Assembly: GCA_002309695.1 (NCBI GenBank)
Contig: DBXV01000016.1
Location: forward strand, 158,917-222,916
DNA: 64,000 nt
Direction of reading: 5' to 3'
Origin: Myxococcales bacterium UBA1203
Lineage (GTDB): Bacteria > Myxococcota > Myxococcia > Myxococcales > UBA5297
This document shows, one piece after another, positions 61,301 to 64,000 of this stretch. A program made the position numbers and the translations under genes. A model generated the notes under the pieces. The model searched no databases, had not been told where the DNA came from, and saw only the letters and a program-made list of their open reading frames with translations. Position 1 is the first letter of the stretch, and every line of letters begins with the position of its first letter.

Positions 61301-61955
61301 CCGCTTTAGAGGCCGCCTTCTTGGCATCAGCGGGCTTGGACGCCTTCTCCTTGCCCTTGCGAGCTGCGCTGGCGGCAGGCGCCTTCTTCGGTGCCGCTTT
61401 CACATCTTTGGCAGGAGCCGCTTTGGCAGTTTTGGCGCCCTTGGACGCGGCGGGGACAGCGGCTTTTTTGGCCGCCGCAGAATTCTTCGCCGCAGCGCTT
61501 TTCACAGCACCGGAAGCAGACTTGGCCTTTTGGGCCTGTTCCGCCTTGGGAGCGGCTTTGGCCGCTGACGTCCTGCCTGCCGGTGTTTTGGCCGTCTGAG
61601 CCTTCACAGCCGGTGCCTTGGATGCAGCCGCGCTTTTTCCAGCTTTGGCGGCGGACGCCTTGGATCCCGGCTTGCGGACATCAGCGGCAGCCGAAGTCTT
61701 GGCGGCTTTCGCCGGAAGCTGCTCGCGCGCACCGGATTTTTTCTTCGCGTCAGCAGCTTTGGCGGCCGCTTTCGGAGGAGCTTTCTCCGCCGCCTTTTTC
61801 ACTGCAGTCCGACCGCCGGAACTTTTGGCTGTGGTCTTGGCAGAACTTTGGGCGGGGCTTTTGGTCGAGGAACGGGGGGCCTTCGTCTTTTCGTCAATGG
61901 AAGCGCTGGTTGTTTTGCGTGCTTTGTCGTTTTTTTTGTCACTCTGCTTGGCCAT
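58377..61955 (-). CDS. rpoD: Primary sigma factor (RpoD-like) with giant histone H1-like N-terminal extension
   Basis: One open frame of 1192 codons. Residues 1 to about 465 are almost only Lys, Ala, Ser, Pro and Thr with KAAAKA-like runs; no Met occurs between the start and residue 532. Residues about 466-600 are strongly acidic. Region 1.1 begins near 600 ([25 protein letters not shown]), region 1.2 near 690 ([21 protein letters not shown]). Region 2 lies around 945-1010 ([44 protein letters not shown]), region 3 near 1030-1090, and region 4 near 1125-1180 ([18 protein letters not shown]). Typical RpoD is 600-700 residues. GGAG lies 7 nt before the start ATG 61955. It follows yqeY and dnaG, the classical macromolecular synthesis operon. 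Bulk of the extension is reminiscent of histone H1 or HMGA-like tails; function is inference. Confidence 0.92.
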   Translation of the reverse strand: MAKQSDKKNDKARKTTSASIDEKTKAPRSSTKSPAQSSAKTTAKSSGGRTAVKKAAEKAPPKAAAKAADAKKKSGAREQLPAKAAKTSAAADVRKPGSKASAAKAGKSAAASKAPAVKAQTAKTPAGRTSAAKAAPKAEQAQKAKSASGAVKSAAAKNSAAAKKAAVPAASKGAKTAKAAPAKDVKAAPKKAPAASAARKGKEKASKPADAKKAASKAAGKNADSGNAKKAAAKNAAEKAKAAKSVKTSKSATPKAAEKSSKSTKPSKAIKSSKAEAKPAAAKTKTAAKTGKSANEAAAKTKKDEKKKSAASLKSVPAVKKDKAAKDKASSQKKAVKASGAAAAGKVAPAVKGTAKTKAAAAKAAASKKNQEAKAASKSKPEKKPAAAKAAAAKASKKAETKKSAEAAKTSKNVKAAKAVKNVKSSKTDKAAAATSSAKSAPAAGKSASGKGKTVTTAAENKKSPKALPTVEDFDEDDEERDEFDETDEFDDEDEEDLEPDDASAAELDKIENEANEAEKGGSGDSIDVTGMEDIPPMDDDVDGGDGLEGTEFEADVTKRHHTDADDEFGNAEENSFGDLGEEESDPEDMSGEDGDMDEGGSELRNRKEVKVLIAIGSQKGFLTYEEINDGLPQDIVETERIEEVLTILSEENIKVIDANKKDQQQPTVIEEPKSDEEDKEDEDYEPRVTSSDPVRVYLRKMGSIPLLDRDGEVAIAKKIEEGEREILKALLGSPVAIREILALEEGLKQGTVRLRDIIKDAPDEQTPSDDAMMSISNENESARAEKILEILAQFRERDAVCRQIVAKSPSGKLKEKDQQRLSEVKEEMMDLLEKMRISPRQIEHVGQVLKQQIESLDKAEKMRKACLSLLNMNLYDYKRTLRELGQNEQRIQAFCNKHGITLNQFQDIEREVRSADKTIKRVQSETGLRRDQLQKSYEEILEGERHTEWAKSELVNANLRLVVSIAKKYTRRGLQFLDLIQEGNIGLMKAVDKFEWERGYKFSTYATWWIRQAITRAIADQARTIRIPVHMIETINKIIRTNRLLLQEYGREPTPEEIAAKMEMPIDKVRKVLKISKEPVSLETPIGEEEDSHLGDFIEDKAVVSPADAVINMNLAEQTRKVLATLTPREEKVLRMRFGIGEKSDHTLEEVGQDFEVTRERIRQIEAKALRKLRHPSRSKKLKDFYGGGGS

Positions 61956-62017
61956 CAAATGACTCCTTCGCTGAGATGGTGGCGCCCCATACATAAGAAG
62001 GGGGGGAAGGGAAGTTT

Positions 62018-63805
62018 TCAGGACTTCTTCGCCTGGAGCTTCAGTCGCAGTTCATTGAGCCGCCGGTGCTCATCCTGAAGTTCCTCGATGTCCTCATCGG
62101 CGGCATTGGCATCGATGCTTTGGAGCAGGCGGGCCTTGGTGTCTGACAGCAGGGCCTCGACGCGCTGGAGGCGAATTCTGCGCGACGTGTCCCGCAGCGC
62201 TTTCAGCCGGTCATCGAGACCGGGAAGCGTCGTCCTGATTTCATCGATGCGCCTGGAGACCGATTGCCGCGTGGCTTCATCGAGACCGGCGAGCGCTTCT
62301 TCCGAAGGCGCGCCGCCCTGAACCAGCAGCCTGAGCGCAATGTTTTCGACCTCTTCGATAGCCTGCGCCTCCGGCTCTTTGGCCAGAGACGGCTCTGCCA
62401 GAATGAGGGCGGCAAAAAGTTCTTCCTGAGGGTTCAGGCGCTGCCCCGGCTGCGCTCTGCCGTTCTGCGTACCGAAGTTCTCTCTGTGCTCGGCCGCTGG
62501 CCGCAGCTTCGAAGGCGATTCCCTGAGATAGGCCCTCAGCTCAAGTTCCGGCACACCGAGATGCGCGGCGATTTCACCAATGAAGAGCGTCTTGGCCATG
62601 CCGGGGGGAATCTCGTCCAGCGTCCTGCGGAGGCGCCCGATAGCGCTGACTTTCTCTTCGAGAGATTTGTTCGCGGCATCCGGAATCACTGTTGACAAAA
62701 GCCAGCGGGACAGGAGCGGCGCATCGCTGATGAACTGCGCCAGCGCTTCGGGGCCCGCTTTCAGCGCAAATTCATCCGGGTCCACGCCATCCGGGAGCGC
62801 GGCCACGCGAATGGTTTTTCCCGAGGCGAGCAGTGCGCCCGAGAGGCGCTCCACAGCTCTGAAACCGGCGGCATCTCCATCCAGCAGCATGCACAGCGTT
62901 TCCGCCCCCGCGCGGCCAAGAACCGCGATGTGTCCCTGCGTCAGAGCGGTCGAGCACAGCGCGACCGCGTTGCGGACGCCGGCGCAGCTCAGGCCGATGG
63001 CATCGAAATATCCCTCGACGATGACGGCCGTTTTGCTTCGCCGGATTTCATCTCTGGCCGCGTCCATGCCGTAGAGCGTCTCGGATTTCCGATAGAGGGG
63101 CGATTCCCGGGAATTCAGATACTTCGGACCGGCGCCGCGCTCATCAGCGGAAGCCATCCTGCGGCCGCCAAAGGCAATCGTCCGTCCCTCAGGCGAGCGA
63201 ATGGGGATGATGAGCCGGTTTCTGAAGGTGTCGTAGTGGCCGGCGCCGCTGCTCCTCTGCGTGACCAGCCCCGCCTGAACGGCCAGCTGAAGCGCGCCGT
63301 TTTTCTGGAAGAAGTCCGTCAGCTCGCTCCAGCTGTCCGGCGCGTAGCCAAGTCCGAATTTGCGTGCGGCCTCTTCGCTGACACCGCGCGCCTTCAGATG
63401 TTCACGTCCGGCCTCGGCCCTGGGATCGTTCCAGAGGCAGTTCTCAAAAATCCGCTGAGCGCTGGAGGTCACTTCCAGAAGGCGCCTGCGCAGCTCGGCA
63501 GCGGGGTCATGCCGCTCCTCCAGGCTGACGCCCGCTTCTGCCGCCAGCTGGCGCACAGCCTCGACGAAAGAGATGCCCTGAATTTTCTGAACGAAGGTGA
63601 TGGCGTCACCCGCCGCGTCGCAGCCGAAACATTTGAAAAAGCGCCTCTGGGGATTGACGTTGAAGGAACCGGTCTTCTCGGCGTGGAAGGGACAGAGCCC
63701 GACAAAGCTGCCGCCGCTGCGGCGCAGTTTCACGTGGCGCGAGATCAGGGCCACGAGGTCTGTGCGCTCCAAAACCTCTGCGATTTTGTCCGGGGAAATC
63801 TGCAT
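62018..63805 (-). CDS. dnaG: DNA primase
   Basis: A 595-residue primase. Zinc-binding domain: Cys38, His41, Cys59, Cys62 (LCPFH, KCFGC). The RNA polymerase domain carries [29 protein letters not shown] (Toprim Glu) and [15 protein letters not shown] (DGD metal motif; Ala replaces the more common Arg/Lys). The C-terminal helicase-binding part is helical. The segment [12 protein letters not shown] has CSTALT where others read GTALT. It synthesises RNA primers for replication. A slightly short protein for the family. It lies between yqeY and rpoD. Confidence 0.95.
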   Translation of the reverse strand: MQISPDKIAEVLERTDLVALISRHVKLRRSGGSFVGLCPFHAEKTGSFNVNPQRRFFKCFGCDAAGDAITFVQKIQGISFVEAVRQLAAEAGVSLEERHDPAAELRRRLLEVTSSAQRIFENCLWNDPRAEAGREHLKARGVSEEAARKFGLGYAPDSWSELTDFFQKNGALQLAVQAGLVTQRSSGAGHYDTFRNRLIIPIRSPEGRTIAFGGRRMASADERGAGPKYLNSRESPLYRKSETLYGMDAARDEIRRSKTAVIVEGYFDAIGLSCAGVRNAVALCSTALTQGHIAVLGRAGAETLCMLLDGDAAGFRAVERLSGALLASGKTIRVAALPDGVDPDEFALKAGPEALAQFISDAPLLSRWLLSTVIPDAANKSLEEKVSAIGRLRRTLDEIPPGMAKTLFIGEIAAHLGVPELELRAYLRESPSKLRPAAEHRENFGTQNGRAQPGQRLNPQEELFAALILAEPSLAKEPEAQAIEEVENIALRLLVQGGAPSEEALAGLDEATRQSVSRRIDEIRTTLPGLDDRLKALRDTSRRIRLQRVEALLSDTKARLLQSIDANAADEDIEELQDEHRRLNELRLKLQAKKS

Positions 63806-63876
63806 GGCTCTGGTCTCCGGTGAGCGGGCCGGTTTTCAGGACGGAACAGCGTTCCAGTTTCGGGAAGCGGGCGCGT

Positions 63877-64000
63877 TCAGAGCTTTGCGAGCCGGTTTTT
63901 GACAGCCGCGCTGACGGTTTTGCCGTCGGCCCTCGCGCCTGCCTTGGCCAGAACCGCTTTCATCACCGCGCCCATCTGCTTCGCGCTCACCGCTCCCGTT
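63877..64000 (-). CDS. GatB/YqeY domain protein, cut by the right edge
   Basis: The last 40 residues of a minus-strand protein: SAKQMGAVMKAVLAKAGARADGKTVSAAVKNRLAKL then stop. This C-terminus is the YqeY signature (MG-x-V-M-x-x-V, ADGK-x-V-x-x-x-V). YqeY is a small (about 150 residues) tRNA-interacting protein of unclear role. The N-terminus lies beyond the window. It is the usual upstream neighbour of dnaG-rpoD and is probably co-transcribed with them. Confidence 0.8.
   Translation of the reverse strand, partial: TGAVSAKQMGAVMKAVLAKAGARADGKTVSAAVKNRLAKL

Noticed and set aside
1..64000. CRISPR array, insertion sequences, rRNA operon or replication origin
   Set aside because: No regularly spaced repeats, transposase-like sequences, rRNA segments or DnaA-box clusters were noticed anywhere.

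Overview
The window is GC-rich, gene-dense chromosome from a Gram-negative (diderm) bacterium. The outer membrane and periplasm are shown by KdsA (Kdo synthesis), several lipoproteins with clear lipoboxes, two predicted outer-membrane beta-barrels ending in aromatic or Arg residues, and a type IV pilus minor-pilin/PilY1 operon. Cysteine-rich repeat arrays, a giant lipoprotein metzincin, FHA and DUF4388 (PATAN) domains, a bacterial deoxynucleoside kinase and several RpoD-like sigma factors fit a Myxococcota/deltaproteobacteria-like lineage. That placement is inference from gene content, not phylogeny. There is no IS element, CRISPR array, rRNA operon or intact prophage.

Layout. 1-8.6 kb: a low-complexity protein cut by the left edge, kdsA, rlmH, a lipoprotein, a DUF368 (PopT-type) transporter, a UvrD/PcrA helicase, a CvpA-like membrane protein and another lipoprotein. 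8.8-17.2 kb: pilX-pilV-pilW-pilY1 on the minus strand behind a sigma70-like promoter. 17.3-25 kb: clpP and tig on the minus strand; divergently a DsbA-like thiol oxidoreductase lipoprotein, then a translationally coupled pepA-HEAT-tatD-DUF192 operon. 25-29 kb: a ParB/DdrB-like protein, queA, a fragment resembling a tRNA 3' half, and a periplasmic coiled-coil protein. 29.4-41 kb: envelope genes (two barrels, a 1653-residue lipoprotein metalloprotease), an RpoH-like sigma factor and a fused M16 peptidase. 41-53 kb: gcvH, a deoxynucleoside kinase, a metallo-hydrolase, a repeat-rich membrane protein, dnaX-ybaB-recR, a lipoprotein, an FHA-DUF4388 protein, and a glycosyltransferase/deacetylase pair. 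53-64 kb: a five-repeat S1 protein, tRNA-Cys, and on the minus strand the macromolecular synthesis genes yqeY-dnaG-rpoD followed by a second sigma factor, trmO and an Smr protein.

Most notable. (1) The primary sigma factor has an extension of about 600 residues: about 465 residues of histone H1-like Lys/Ala/Ser/Pro sequence, then a strongly acidic stretch, before recognisable sigma region 1.1. (2) dnaX appears to use a programmed -1 frameshift (slippery C CCT TTT, stop codon inside a 7-nt spacer, then a perfect 7-bp GC stem) to make the LONG product, opposite in polarity to E. coli. (3) A single-pass membrane protein carries six clear copies (plus one degenerate) of a Thr-x-x-Leu motif, the window's first protein has two related motifs, and an FHA protein with an intact phosphothreonine pocket lies 4.5 kb from the first; together they suggest a kinase/FHA scaffold. 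(4) A ParB/DdrB-like protein with a degenerate motif sits close to the tRNA-like fragment.
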